A stretch of DNA of 64,000 bases from Tsukamurella pulmonis (GTDB taxonomy: Bacteria > Actinomycetota > Actinomycetes > Mycobacteriales > Mycobacteriaceae). The translations under genes and the position numbers were made by a program. The stretch is from positions 4,044,136 to 4,108,135 of the forward strand of contig NZ_FNLF01000002.1 in the NCBI RefSeq assembly GCF_900103175.1, in the 5' to 3' direction. The notes beneath the pieces are model-generated. The model worked only from the letters and a program-made list of their open reading frames with translations. It was not told where the DNA came from and did not search any database. Shown here one piece after another: positions 16,421 to 24,040 of the stretch. The first letter of the stretch is position 1, and each line of letters opens with the position of its first letter.

Positions 16421-16851
16421 AACCGCTTCGCCCGGGCGTTGTCGGCGTTGACGCCGAGCCACACGGGCAGGCCCGCCGCGTCGGCGCGGACCGCGTCGAG
16501 CAGGGCGCGCGCCACCCCGCCGCCGTGCTGCTCCGGGTCGACGTAGAGCTTGGACAGGTAGGCCGACGGTGCCCCGCGCAGCGCCTCCGGCGCCTCCTCG
16601 TGCGCGCCGCGCAGCACCAGGGCGTACCCGACGGGGCCGTCCGCACCGTCGACGACGAGGACGCGGTGCGCGGGATCGCCCAGGTGCCGGGCGAACTGGG
16701 TCTCGCTGAGGTGGGTCGCCACGAAGTCCGCGATGTGCTCGGGCGCGAGGGTGGGCGGGCACGCCAGGGGGAAGGTGCGGGCGGCGAGGGCCGCGATCGC
16801 CGCGGCCTCGTCGGCGGCGGCGCGCCGCACGCGCGGCTCGGTGGTGGTCAT
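16315..16851 (-). CDS. GNAT-family N-acetyltransferase
   Basis: 178 residues from ATG 16851, which overlaps the stop of the S4 gene. The acetyl-CoA-binding motif is LSKLYVDPEQHGGGVARALLDAV near residue 100, followed by WLGVNADNARAKRFYAKSGF near 130. Substrate unknown. Its 3' end overlaps the convergent cyclase by 106 bp. Confidence 0.87.
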   Translation of the reverse strand: MTTTEPRVRRAAADEAAAIAALAARTFPLACPPTLAPEHIADFVATHLSETQFARHLGDPAHRVLVVDGADGPVGYALVLRGAHEEAPEALRGAPSAYLSKLYVDPEQHGGGVARALLDAVRADAAGLPVWLGVNADNARAKRFYAKSGFVSAGVREFTVGGTTFVDDVLVLAETVGA

Positions 16852-17204
16852 TCTCTCCCCAGGAGTCTGTCGGTCTCGCGCCGCTCGCGCTTGGTGGGGC
16901 GGCCGGCGCCGCGGTCGCGCTGGGGCATGGACAGCACGATCTCCCGCGGCGGCGGGGGCGGGCTGTGGTCGAGGTAGCAGGTGGCGGCGATCGGCGCGCC
17001 CACGCGCTTGGGGATCAGCGTGGCGACCTCGACGATCCGCTCCCGGCCGCCCAGCCGCAGGCGCACCTCGTCGCCCACCACGATGTGCTGCGCGGGTTTG
17101 GCGGTGGCGCCGTTGACGCGCACGTGCCCGCCGCGACAGGCGGTGGCGGCGGCCGACCGCGTCTTGGTCAGCCGCACCGCCCACAGCCAGGCGTCGACCC
17201 GCAC
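16848..17204 (-). CDS. S4-domain RNA-binding protein (Hsp15-like)
   Basis: 118 residues. An S4 domain fills the first 65 residues (MRVDAWLWAVRLTKTRS, RGGHVRVNGATAKPAQHIVVGDEVRL). The C-terminal tail is basic (RPTKRERRETDRLLGRE). Hsp15 in E. coli binds stalled 50S subunits carrying nascent chain-tRNA; a similar ribosome-rescue role is plausible here. GTG start at 17204; it lies 3 bp after the preceding small membrane-protein gene. Confidence 0.88.
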   Translation of the reverse strand: MRVDAWLWAVRLTKTRSAAATACRGGHVRVNGATAKPAQHIVVGDEVRLRLGGRERIVEVATLIPKRVGAPIAATCYLDHSPPPPPREIVLSMPQRDRGAGRPTKRERRETDRLLGRE

Positions 17205-17207
17205 GGC

Positions 17208-17420
17208 TCAGCGCGCGCGGAGCAGCCGCGAGAGGCCGACCGCGCCGAGAACGCCGAACGCGACCAGCAGCAGCAGGCCCACGCCCGCGCCGCCGAAGAC
17301 CCACCCGACCGCCACGATGATCACCGCCGGCGCAGCCATCGCCGCGACCATCCCGGGGTGCTGCTTCACCACGTCCAGCGCCGCCTGCTTGCGGGCCGGA
17401 TCGAGCTCTTTTCCTGCCAT
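17208..17420 (-). CDS. Small two-helix membrane protein, unknown
   Basis: 70 residues. A charged N-terminus (MAGKELDPARKQAALDVVKQHP) precedes two hydrophobic segments (about 24-44 and 48-65). I do not recognise a named family; similar small proteins are common in Mycobacteriales. ATG at 17420 is divergent from the SixA-like gene at 17461. It is the first of three tightly packed minus-strand genes. Confidence 0.65.
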   Translation of the reverse strand: MAGKELDPARKQAALDVVKQHPGMVAAMAAPAVIIVAVGWVFGGAGVGLLLLVAFGVLGAVGLSRLLRAR

Positions 17421-17460
17421 GTCACCAATGTACGCATTCCCGGCAGGGCAAGATCGGGGC

Positions 17461-17913
17461 ATGACGGTGCTGGCACTGCTGCGACACGGAGAAGCGCCCC
17501 TGTCGGTCCCCGACGAGGCCCGCCCGATCAGCGCGCACGGGCGCGAACAGGCCGCGCGGTCCGCCGCCTGGCTCGCGGAGCAGGGGCTCGAGCCGGGGCA
17601 CGCGCTGGTCTCGTCCGCGCGGCGCACCGTCGAGACCTTCCACGCCACCGGTCTGCGCTGCCCGATGACCGCCACCGACGCGCTCTACGAGTGCCCGGGC
17701 CGCCGGATCCTCGACGAGATCAACGGCGTCCCGGGCGATGTGGCGGTGCTGCTCGTGGTGGCGCACTTCCCCGGCCTGCCGGAGGCCGCCGCGCAGCTCG
17801 ATCCCGCCGCCGAGCCGCCCTCGTTCACGCCCGGCACCGTCGTCCTGCTCGACCTCGACGACGGCCCGGCGGCGCCCGGTTCGGGGCGGCTGCGGTCCTG
17901 GTACACCCCGTAG
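17461..17913 (+). CDS. SixA-like histidine phosphatase 1
   Basis: 150 residues. The branch-1 histidine phosphatase core is present: LLRHGEAP at residue 6, with the nucleophilic His, ARRTVETF near 52, and VVAHFPGLPEAAAQLDP near 97, with the proton-donor region. SixA-type proteins dephosphorylate histidine phosphotransfer domains; the substrate here is unknown. A second, related phosphatase follows after 11 bp, suggesting an old duplication. Confidence 0.85.
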   Translation: MTVLALLRHGEAPLSVPDEARPISAHGREQAARSAAWLAEQGLEPGHALVSSARRTVETFHATGLRCPMTATDALYECPGRRILDEINGVPGDVAVLLVVAHFPGLPEAAAQLDPAAEPPSFTPGTVVLLDLDDGPAAPGSGRLRSWYTP

Positions 17914-17924
17914 GATGTCCGTTC

Positions 17925-18356
17925 ATGGACACCCTGATCCTGCTGCGGCACGGCAAGTCCGCGTACCCCGACAAGGTGAAGGATCACGATAGGCCGCTCG
18001 CCCCGCGCGGCGTCCGGCAGGCCGGCCTCGCTGGCAAGGCGATCCGCCGGTTCGGCCACACGGTGGACCTGGTGCTGTGCTCGACCGCGGAGCGCGCCCG
18101 CGCGACTCTGGAGCAGGCGGCGATCGACGCGCCGGTGCGGTACCTGCCGGATCTGTACGGCGCGACGGGCGCGGAGATCCTCGCCATCGTCGAGGCCGAG
18201 CGGGGTGATCACGCGACGGTGCTGGTCGTCGGGCACGACCCCGGCCTGCCCGAGGCCGCCCAGATCCTCGACCCCACGTTCACCTTCGCCAAGTTCCCCA
18301 CCTCGGCGTTCACGGTCGTCCGGGAAGGCCGCGCGGAGCTGCACATCCCTCGCTAA
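17925..18356 (+). CDS. SixA-like histidine phosphatase 2
   Basis: 143 residues. LILLRHGKSAYPDKVKDHDRPLAPRG is the SixA signature; CSTAERARATLEQA and VVGHDPGLPEAAQIL complete the site. It is closer to canonical SixA than its upstream neighbour, having the K-S after RHG and the DHDRPL motif. It is probably cotranscribed with the first copy. Confidence 0.9.
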   Translation: MDTLILLRHGKSAYPDKVKDHDRPLAPRGVRQAGLAGKAIRRFGHTVDLVLCSTAERARATLEQAAIDAPVRYLPDLYGATGAEILAIVEAERGDHATVLVVGHDPGLPEAAQILDPTFTFAKFPTSAFTVVREGRAELHIPR

Positions 18357-18365
18357 CGTGGGGCC

Positions 18366-18850
18366 GTGACCCAACGCGCACGGTTCGAGAACTCCGCCGG
18401 ATCCCTGTTCACCGACGGTCTGCGGGGCCTCCTCGCGGCCCACCCCGACGCGACCTGGCACGACGGCGGCTTCGTCGCCCGCCGCACACCCCGCGCCACC
18501 GGCGTCGCCCTGGTCTCGGGCGGCGGCTCCGGCCACGAGCCGATGCACGTCGGCCTCATCGGCGCCGGCCTGCTCGACGCGGCCTGCCCCGGGCTGATCT
18601 TCACCTCCCCCAACGCGGTGCAGGTGGCCGCCGCGACCCGCGCCGTGGACACCGGCGCCGGCGTCCTGCACATCGTGAAGAACTACACCGGCGACGTGAT
18701 GAACTTCGCCGTCGCCCGCCGCCTCGTCGCCGCGCCGGACGGCGGGGCCCCCGCCGTCGCCACCGACGTGGTCATCGTCGACGACGACGTCGCCACCGAG
18801 GACACCCCGGGCCCCGGGGCCGGGGCCGGGGCCGGGGCCGGGGCCGGGGC
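18366..18850 (+). pseudogene. dhaK: Truncated dihydroxyacetone kinase (DhaK N-terminal part)
   Basis: The first ~140 residues are a good DhaK domain start: FENSAGSLFTDGLRGLL, then ALVSGGGSGHEPMH with the His that contacts dihydroxyacetone, then IVKNYTGDVMNFAVARRL and DDDVATED. Sequence identity stops at TPGPG, where a GGGGCC tandem tract begins. The remainder of DhaK, including the substrate-binding His region, and the ATP-binding DhaL part are absent. The frame then runs on antisense to the VOC gene without resembling anything. The remnant cannot be an active kinase. Confidence 0.8.
18816..18850 (+). repeat. GGGGCC hexanucleotide tract, 5.8 copies
   Basis: Five complete GGGGCC units followed by GGGGC, encoding alternating Gly-Ala in the dhaK frame. 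It lies exactly at the truncation point of dhaK. G4C2 repeats can form G-quadruplexes on one strand and are prone to slippage. Confidence 0.95.
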
Positions 18851-18869
18851 GATGGTTGCTCCCGACAGC

Positions 18870-18886
18870 CATGCGCGGGACGCATG
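18870..18886. repeat. 17-bp palindromic element, copy 1
   Basis: CATGCG-CGGGA-CGCATG. It matches copy 2 at 18929-18945 in 15 of 17 positions. It lies in the 220-bp stretch between the dhaK remnant and the VOC gene; I see no gene in that stretch. Confidence 0.7.
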
Positions 18887-18928
18887 CCCGCGAACACGCA
18901 GTTCAGAGACGTTTTTCGAGCAGCGAGT

Positions 18929-18945
18929 CATGCGTCGGACGCATG
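18929..18945. repeat. 17-bp palindromic element, copy 2
   Basis: CATGCGTC-G-GACGCATG, perfect 8-bp arms around one base. It starts 59 bp after the start of copy 1. Confidence 0.75.
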
Positions 18946-19070
18946 GCTCGGGCATTGCGCGGACGGTCTCGGGCCGCTGGGGTGAGAGCTCGGAGGTCGA
19001 CGTGTTCGTCCCCCGCGCGGCACTGTCAGGCTGCCCGCGGGTGCACTCGGTGGGGTGGCGGGGCGGGGAC

Positions 19071-19445
19071 TCAGGCGGCGGTGAGGGCCTCGAGGGCGTG
19101 GCCGTCGGGAGAGCGGAAGTAGACACCACGACCGCCGAAGCGGTGGTTGACCTCGCCGACGCCGGAACCGTCGGGCTGCGCCCAGAAGCCGAGGCCCCGC
19201 TCGGTGATCCGCGCGAAGATCTCGTCGAACTCCTGCTCGGAGACGAGGAAGGCGTAGTGCTGCGGATGGATCGGCGCGGCCACGGTCATGACGTCGAGGA
19301 CCACGTCGTTGGCGAGGCGCACCTGCTGGAAGTGGCCTCCCCCGACGTCCACGGGATCCTCGAGACCGAGCAGTTCGGTGAGGAACCGCGCGGTCTCGAG
19401 GTTGTCGGTGGCGGCGACGATGGTGTGGTTCAGTTCGATGCTCAT
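19071..19445 (-). CDS. VOC-family (glyoxalase/dioxygenase fold) protein
   Basis: 124 residues. LNHTIVAATDNLETARFLTELLGL at the N-terminus and GRGVYFRSPDGHALEALT at the C-terminus are the two beta-alpha-beta-beta-beta halves. The possible metal ligands are His7, the His of PQHYAFLV and the Glu in HALEALT. Function could be a lyase, dioxygenase or resistance protein. It ends next to the dhaK remnant. Confidence 0.82.
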   Translation of the reverse strand: MSIELNHTIVAATDNLETARFLTELLGLEDPVDVGGGHFQQVRLANDVVLDVMTVAAPIHPQHYAFLVSEQEFDEIFARITERGLGFWAQPDGSGVGEVNHRFGGRGVYFRSPDGHALEALTAA

Positions 19446-19486
19446 ACCCCGACGCTAGGACCTCAAGCGTCGTTCATGTCAATGGC

Positions 19487-19922
19487 TCACGACCGTATCT
19501 GGGCGCCGACGAAACGCAGCACCGCGTCCCAGAAGACCTCTGCGGCCGCACCGTCGAACTCCTCGGGCAGTGAGGGATCTGTGAAGAGGTGACCGGCCCC
19601 GGGGTACTGCAGGAATTCGCCGACCGCGCCCGCCTCCGCCACCGATCGCAGTACCGATTCCACCGAACCGGGTCGACGGAAGGGGTCGTGCAGCGTGTAG
19701 TGCAGCTGGGCCGGCACGCCCTGCGGCCAGTGCGGACGACATGAGCGCCGGGTACCCGACCCCCTCCGCGTACGCCGAGGCCTCGTCGTACGAGTCGAAG
19801 ACGCGGCCGTCGTACTGATCGATGACGTGCACGGTGTGCCCGGCGGCGCGGAGCCGCTCCGCGGCGAGCCGGACACCCTCCCGCACGCCGAGCACGGAGT
19901 GGAACAGCGCGACGGTGCTCAC
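19487..19922 (-). pseudogene. Dienelactone-hydrolase family gene broken by an internal deletion
   Basis: The N-terminal part starts at GTG 19922, overlapping the TIGR03086 stop. It reads VALFHSVLGVREGVRLAAERL and continues to GYPALMSSALA near 19735. The C-terminal part, WPQGVPAQLHYTLHDPFRR to GAGHLFTDPSLPEEFD, is in another frame. Intact family members have roughly 45 more residues between these parts, including the G-x-C/S-x-G nucleophile loop. About 140 bp are missing out of frame. The catalytic nucleophile is lost, so no hydrolase activity is expected. Confidence 0.75.
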
Positions 19923-20497
19923 GACGCGGTCCAGCGGTGGCCGTTCCAGTTGGCGAGGCGCTCGGTGGGGCCGGCGCCCTCGCGCGGCTCGACGACGGGG
20001 CCGAAGGGCATGTCGCCGCCCCGGACGTCGGCGGGCAGCACGGACTTCACCACCGCGAGCACGCCCTCGGGCACCGCCGGCTCCGGGAATTCGGCGGGCT
20101 GTCCCGTCGCGACCGCGAGGTCCCAGCCGTGCACAAGGGTCTCGTTGACGTACATGCCCAGCGCGGCGAAGCCGGGGACGACGCCCCAGGGCACGGTGAC
20201 CTCGCGGTCGAGCGGGGCGGCGTCCCACGCCGCGAGCGCCCGCTCGCGCAGCGCCCCGTAGGTGGTGGCGTCGTACTCGTCGGCGAGGAAGGGCTGCCCC
20301 TCGACGGTGGCGACCTCGGCCAGCGCGACGGAGCGCATGCCGACGGCGTTGAGGTGCCGCGCGAGCGTGCGGACGTCGAACTCGTCGCACGGAGTGGGGT
20401 CGGCGAGCTGGCCCTCCGTGACGCCGGCGAGCAGGGACTGCATCCAGGCGGAGACGGCGGCGTAGGCGGGGCGGGGATCTGTGGCTGCGTTGGTCAT
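19919..20497 (-). CDS. TIGR03086-family (DinB/maleylpyruvate isomerase-like) protein
   Basis: 192 residues. The family signature HGWDLAVATGQ is near residue 125 and TPCDEFDVRTLARHLNAVG near 38. The fold is a DinB-like four-helix bundle with a three-His metal site; actinobacterial members may be mycothiol-dependent. It is divergent from the WYL regulator and followed, with overlap, by the broken hydrolase. The WYL protein probably controls it through the operator at 20522. Confidence 0.85.
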   Translation of the reverse strand: MTNAATDPRPAYAAVSAWMQSLLAGVTEGQLADPTPCDEFDVRTLARHLNAVGMRSVALAEVATVEGQPFLADEYDATTYGALRERALAAWDAAPLDREVTVPWGVVPGFAALGMYVNETLVHGWDLAVATGQPAEFPEPAVPEGVLAVVKSVLPADVRGGDMPFGPVVEPREGAGPTERLANWNGHRWTAS

Positions 20498-20521
20498 GGG
20501 AACGATTCAACCGGCCTAACA

Positions 20522-20536
20522 TGACACCTTCTGTCA
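20522..20536. promoter_or_regulatory. Inverted repeat in divergent TIGR03086/WYL promoter
   Basis: TGACA-CCTTC-TGTCA, perfect 5-bp arms, in the 62-bp gap between the two divergent start codons. A likely operator for the adjacent WYL/YafY regulator. Confidence 0.55.
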
Positions 20537-20559
20537 CGTTTGTTTGGGAGTCTTGAGGC

Positions 20560-21474
20560 ATGCGCGCCGACCGCCTCCTGTCCGTCCTCATGCTGCTGCG
20601 CCACCGCGGCACCATGACGGCTGCGCAACTCGCCGCGGAGCTCGAGGTCTCGACCCGGACCGTGCTGCGCGATGTCGAGGCGCTCGGGACCGCCGGCGTC
20701 CCCGTCTACACCGACCGCGGCCGCGGCGGCGGCATCAGCCTGCTCCCCGGCTACCGCACCGACCTCACGGGCCTCACCCTCGACGAGGCGAAGGCGCTGC
20801 TCGCCGGGGCGCCGGACTCCCCCGCGTTCGCGAACGCGATGCGCAAGGTCGCCGCGGCGCTGCCGGAGGCGCACCGTCGGGAGGCGACCGCCGCCGCCCA
20901 GCGGATCCATGTGCGCCCCGACGGTTTCGCCCGCGCGCCCGAACCCGACCCGTTCCTCGGCGAATTGCAGCGCGCCGTGATCGACGGGCTGCGCGTGCGC
21001 GCCGTCTACCGACCGCGGGGCGGCACCGCGGCGGAACGGGTGCTCGACCCCGTCGGCCTCGTGCACGCCGGGCAGGCCTGGTACCTGATGGCCCTGCGCG
21101 ACGGCGAGCGGCGCACCTACCGCACGTCGCGCTTCTCGAGCGTGACAGTGCTCTCCGAGCCCGCGCGGCGTCCCGCCGAGGTGGACCTCGCCGCCGAGTT
21201 CGAATCCTCCCGCGCGTCCTTCCGGTCCGGGCACGAGGGCGTGCGGGTGTCCGTCAGCGCGGACGAGTACGGCTGGACCAAGCTGGCCGTGTTCGGCACG
21301 ATCGTCACGCCGCCCGGGCCCGACGGTGCCGGCGTCCTCGCCTTCAGCGACGTCGGCCGCGCGATCTGGACGCTGTGGAGCGCGCTGCCGCATGTGCGCG
21401 TGCACGGCCCGTCCGACATCCGGGACGTGCTGCGCGCCAAGCTCGCCGAGGCGTCCGTCGCGCTCGACGAGTAG
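20560..21474 (+). CDS. WYL-domain (YafY-like) transcriptional regulator
   Basis: 304 residues. An HTH_11 DNA-binding domain is at the N-terminus (RLLSVLMLLRHRGTMTAAQLAAELEVSTRTVLRDVEAL). A WYL domain begins near residue 135 (GLRVRAVYRPRGG, HAGQAWYLMALRDGERRTYRTSRF) and a WCX-like C-terminal extension follows. Such proteins sense small molecules or nucleic acids; here it is probably a local regulator of the divergent DinB-like gene. Confidence 0.9.
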   Translation: MRADRLLSVLMLLRHRGTMTAAQLAAELEVSTRTVLRDVEALGTAGVPVYTDRGRGGGISLLPGYRTDLTGLTLDEAKALLAGAPDSPAFANAMRKVAAALPEAHRREATAAAQRIHVRPDGFARAPEPDPFLGELQRAVIDGLRVRAVYRPRGGTAAERVLDPVGLVHAGQAWYLMALRDGERRTYRTSRFSSVTVLSEPARRPAEVDLAAEFESSRASFRSGHEGVRVSVSADEYGWTKLAVFGTIVTPPGPDGAGVLAFSDVGRAIWTLWSALPHVRVHGPSDIRDVLRAKLAEASVALDE

Positions 21475-21540
21475 GTCAGCGCGGAGGCAGGACGATGACC
21501 TACACCGACGAACCAGTGCCTCACGGCACTGAAGATGCCG

Positions 21541-21876
21541 TCAGGTCAGGGTGACCGTGACCGATGTGCCCTTCGGCCCGCTCGTGGCGACGGCGCGGCC
21601 GGTACGGTCACCGTCGGGGAAATGGAGCGTGAGGTCGGCGCCCTCGCCGGAGAAGTTGCGCCACCACTGCTTCTGTTCGGGCAGGGCGACGCCGATCACG
21701 ACCTCGTCGCCGCGGCGCTGGTAGGCGACCGGCAGGGAGAAGTGCTTGCCCGACTTGCGGCCCGTGTAGCTGATGGTGACCATCGACTTCCCCAGCGCCG
21801 GCCCCACGACGGGCAGGGACAGCAGCGGCGTGAAGACGGCGTTGAACAGCTTGGCCGAGCGCTGGAAGAGGTTCAT
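21541..21876 (-). CDS. Deazaflavin-dependent nitroreductase-family (Ddn-like) protein
   Basis: 111 residues. The split-barrel Ddn/DUF385 family is recognisable from TISYTGRKSGKHFSLPVAYQRRGDEVVIGV and WWRNFSGEGADLTLHF. Mycobacterial relatives bind F420 (Ddn activates nitroimidazoles). It is shorter than Ddn at the N-terminus; the cofactor is inferred. ATG at 21876 is divergent from the YccF gene. Confidence 0.8.
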   Translation of the reverse strand: MNLFQRSAKLFNAVFTPLLSLPVVGPALGKSMVTISYTGRKSGKHFSLPVAYQRRGDEVVIGVALPEQKQWWRNFSGEGADLTLHFPDGDRTGRAVATSGPKGTSVTVTLT

Positions 21877-21943
21877 GCTGCCAGGCTACGCAGATCCCCG
21901 TGCGCGGCCACCGAGTTTCCCGGCGTCTGGGCATACTGGTTCC

Positions 21944-22315
21944 ATGAGGACGATTCTGAACATCATCTGGCTGGTGTTCTGCGGGTTCTGGATGGCCGTG
22001 GGTTACGCGGTCGCCGGGATCATCTGCTGCCTGCTGATCGTGACCATCCCGTTCGGGCTGGCGTCGTTCCGCATCGCCAACTACGCGCTGTGGCCGTTCG
22101 GGCGGACCGTCGTGGACCGGCCGGACGCGGGCGCGGCCTCGCTGATCGGCAACATCATCTGGCTGCTCGTCGCGGGGATCTGGCTGGCCATCGGGCACAT
22201 CGTCACCGGCATCGCACTGTGCCTGACCATCATCGGCATCCCGATGGCCGTCGCGAACTTCAAGATGATCCGCCTCTCACTGCTGCCGCTGGGCAGCGAG
22301 ATCGTCCCGGCCTGA
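21944..22315 (+). CDS. YccF-domain inner-membrane protein
   Basis: 123 residues containing two copies of the YccF repeat. The first is ILNIIWLVFCGFWMAVGYAVAGIICCLLIVTIPFGLASFRIANYALWPFG; the second, from residue 68, is IGNIIWLLVAGIWLAIGHIVTGIALCLTIIGIPMAVANFKM. About four membrane helices. Function unknown. It ends 4 bp before the convergent GntR gene. Confidence 0.88.
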   Translation: MRTILNIIWLVFCGFWMAVGYAVAGIICCLLIVTIPFGLASFRIANYALWPFGRTVVDRPDAGAASLIGNIIWLLVAGIWLAIGHIVTGIALCLTIIGIPMAVANFKMIRLSLLPLGSEIVPA

Positions 22316-22319
22316 GCGG

Positions 22320-23039
22320 CTACGCGCCGGCACCGTCCTGCGCCATCGCCCGCCGCAGGAAGCCCTCGACGCCGGCGATGTGCACCGTGGCGCAGGCGCA
22401 CGCCACGTCGGCCTGCCCGGCGACCAGCGCGTCGTAGATCTGCCGGTGCTCCTCCATCGTGCGCGAGCGGGCCCCGGACTCGTCGTAGCCACGCCAGATC
22501 CGCGCTCGGAGCGTGGGCGCGGACAGGCCGGCGATGAGGGCGCGCAGTACCGGGTTACCGGAGGCCTCCGCGATGGTCTGGTGGAAGAGGATGTCCTGCT
22601 GCACAAGAGTTTCCACCGAGGCATCGGGCCCGCCGAGCGACAGGGTCCGCTCCAGCACCGCGAGCTTGTCATCACTGATCCGATGGGTGGCCATCGCGGT
22701 GGCCGCGGGCTCCAGTATCCGCCGCACCTCGAAGAAGTGCAGCACCGAATCCTCCTGCTGGAAGTCGACGACGAAGCCCATCGTATCGAGCAGCAACGTG
22801 GGTTCGAGACTCGTGACATAGGTCCCGTCGCCCTGCCGGACGTCGAGAATGCGCAGCATCGCCAGGGCGCGGATGGCCTCCCGCAGGGAGTTGCGCGAGA
22901 GCCCGAGCCGGGCGGCCAGGTCGGCCTCGCGGGGCAGGCGGCTGCCCGCGGGCAGCTCGCCGTCGGTGATCATGGCCTTGAGCTTGAGGATCGCGTCATC
23001 GGTCCGCGAGATCCGGCCGGCACCGTCGTTGGTCGACAT
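22320..23039 (-). CDS. GntR-family regulator, FadR/FCD type, probable L-fucose regulator
   Basis: 239 residues. The winged helix is at about 12-75 (LPAGSRLPREADLAARLGLSRNSLREAIRALAML) and the FCD ligand-binding domain at about 95-220 (VRRILEPAATAMA, FHQTIAEASGNPVL, EHRQIYDAL, with metal-binding Asp/His positions). It follows the aldo/keto reductase by 35 bp on the same strand. It is therefore the last gene of the fucose operon and most likely its regulator. Confidence 0.85.
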   Translation of the reverse strand: MSTNDGAGRISRTDDAILKLKAMITDGELPAGSRLPREADLAARLGLSRNSLREAIRALAMLRILDVRQGDGTYVTSLEPTLLLDTMGFVVDFQQEDSVLHFFEVRRILEPAATAMATHRISDDKLAVLERTLSLGGPDASVETLVQQDILFHQTIAEASGNPVLRALIAGLSAPTLRARIWRGYDESGARSRTMEEHRQIYDALVAGQADVACACATVHIAGVEGFLRRAMAQDGAGA

Positions 23040-23074
23040 CGGTCAAGGATACCGGCGCGAAGGCCGGATCGGCC

Positions 23075-24040
23075 TCATGACGTGGCCTCCAGGGCCGCCC
23101 ACAGCTCCTCCGGCGGCGGGGTCCGCAGCAGGCCGAGATCGGTGCGGACCTCCCCCGGCGAGCGCATCCCGACCAGCACCGTACGCACCGCGGGATGCCG
23201 GAGCGGGAAGTGCACCGCGGCGTGCGGCAGCGTGGTCCCGTACTCGCGGCACAGCGCCGCGAGGCGGCGCGCCCGGTCGAGGATCGCCGGTGACGCGGGG
23301 AGGTAGTCGTAGGTGGCGTCGCTCCCGGGTTCCGCCGAGGCACTGATCCCGGAGTTGAAGACGCCACCGGCGGCGACCGAGACGTCCCGCTCCAGGCAGG
23401 CCGGGAGCAGGTCCTCGGCGGCACCGCCGTCGAGCACCGTGTACCGGCCCGCGACGAGAACGACGTCCAGATCGGTCTCCCGCACGAACCGGGTCAGCAT
23501 CGCCGACTGGTTCATCCCCGCCCCGTACGAGGAGATCACGCCCTGCCGGCGCAACTCGTCGAGGGCGGGGAACGCGCCGTCCATCGCCGCGGCGAAGTGC
23601 TCGTCGGGATCGTGCACGTAGACCACGTCGATGTGGTCGCGCCCCAGCCGGCGCAGGCTCTCCTCGATCGATCGCAGGACGCCGTCGCGGCTGAAGTCCC
23701 ACACCCGCTCCACGTCGGCCGCGACGGCGAAGCCCTCGGAATCCTGTGCGACGGTGCCGGTCCCCGGTCGCAGAACCCGGCCGACCTTGGTGGAGACGAC
23801 GACATCGGACCGGTCCCCCAGCGCCGTGCCGAGCCTGCGCTCCGAGAGGCCCAGGCCGTAGTGCGGCGCGGTGTCGAAGTAGTCGATCCCCTCCGCGAGG
23901 GCGGTGTGCACGGCGTCCGTCGCCTCGTCGTCGGCGACCTCGGCGTACAGGTTGCCGATCGCGGCGGCACCGAAGGACAGCGGGGCCACGCGCAGTCCCC
24001 CGCGTCCGAACGCGCGGTCCACTGCGCGCGCCGTGCTCAT
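23075..24040 (-). CDS. Aldo/keto reductase, probable L-fucose 1-dehydrogenase
   Basis: 321 residues. AKR tetrad elements are present: the Asp/Tyr in GIDYFDTAPHYGLGLSERRLG near residue 52, the Lys in VVVSTKVGRVLRP, and the His in DVVYVHDPDEH. The subfamily matches D-threo-aldose/L-fucose dehydrogenases, which oxidise L-fucose to L-fuconolactone with NAD(P)+. The surrounding lactonase, dehydratase and downstream enzymes support this. ATG overlaps the stop of the SDR gene. Confidence 0.85.
   Translation of the reverse strand: MSTARAVDRAFGRGGLRVAPLSFGAAAIGNLYAEVADDEATDAVHTALAEGIDYFDTAPHYGLGLSERRLGTALGDRSDVVVSTKVGRVLRPGTGTVAQDSEGFAVAADVERVWDFSRDGVLRSIEESLRRLGRDHIDVVYVHDPDEHFAAAMDGAFPALDELRRQGVISSYGAGMNQSAMLTRFVRETDLDVVLVAGRYTVLDGGAAEDLLPACLERDVSVAAGGVFNSGISASAEPGSDATYDYLPASPAILDRARRLAALCREYGTTLPHAAVHFPLRHPAVRTVLVGMRSPGEVRTDLGLLRTPPPEELWAALEATS

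Noticed and set aside
18851-19592. Continuation of the dhaK frame past the GGGGCC tract to 19592
   Set aside because: The downstream residues resemble no DhaK sequence and run antisense to the well-supported VOC gene.
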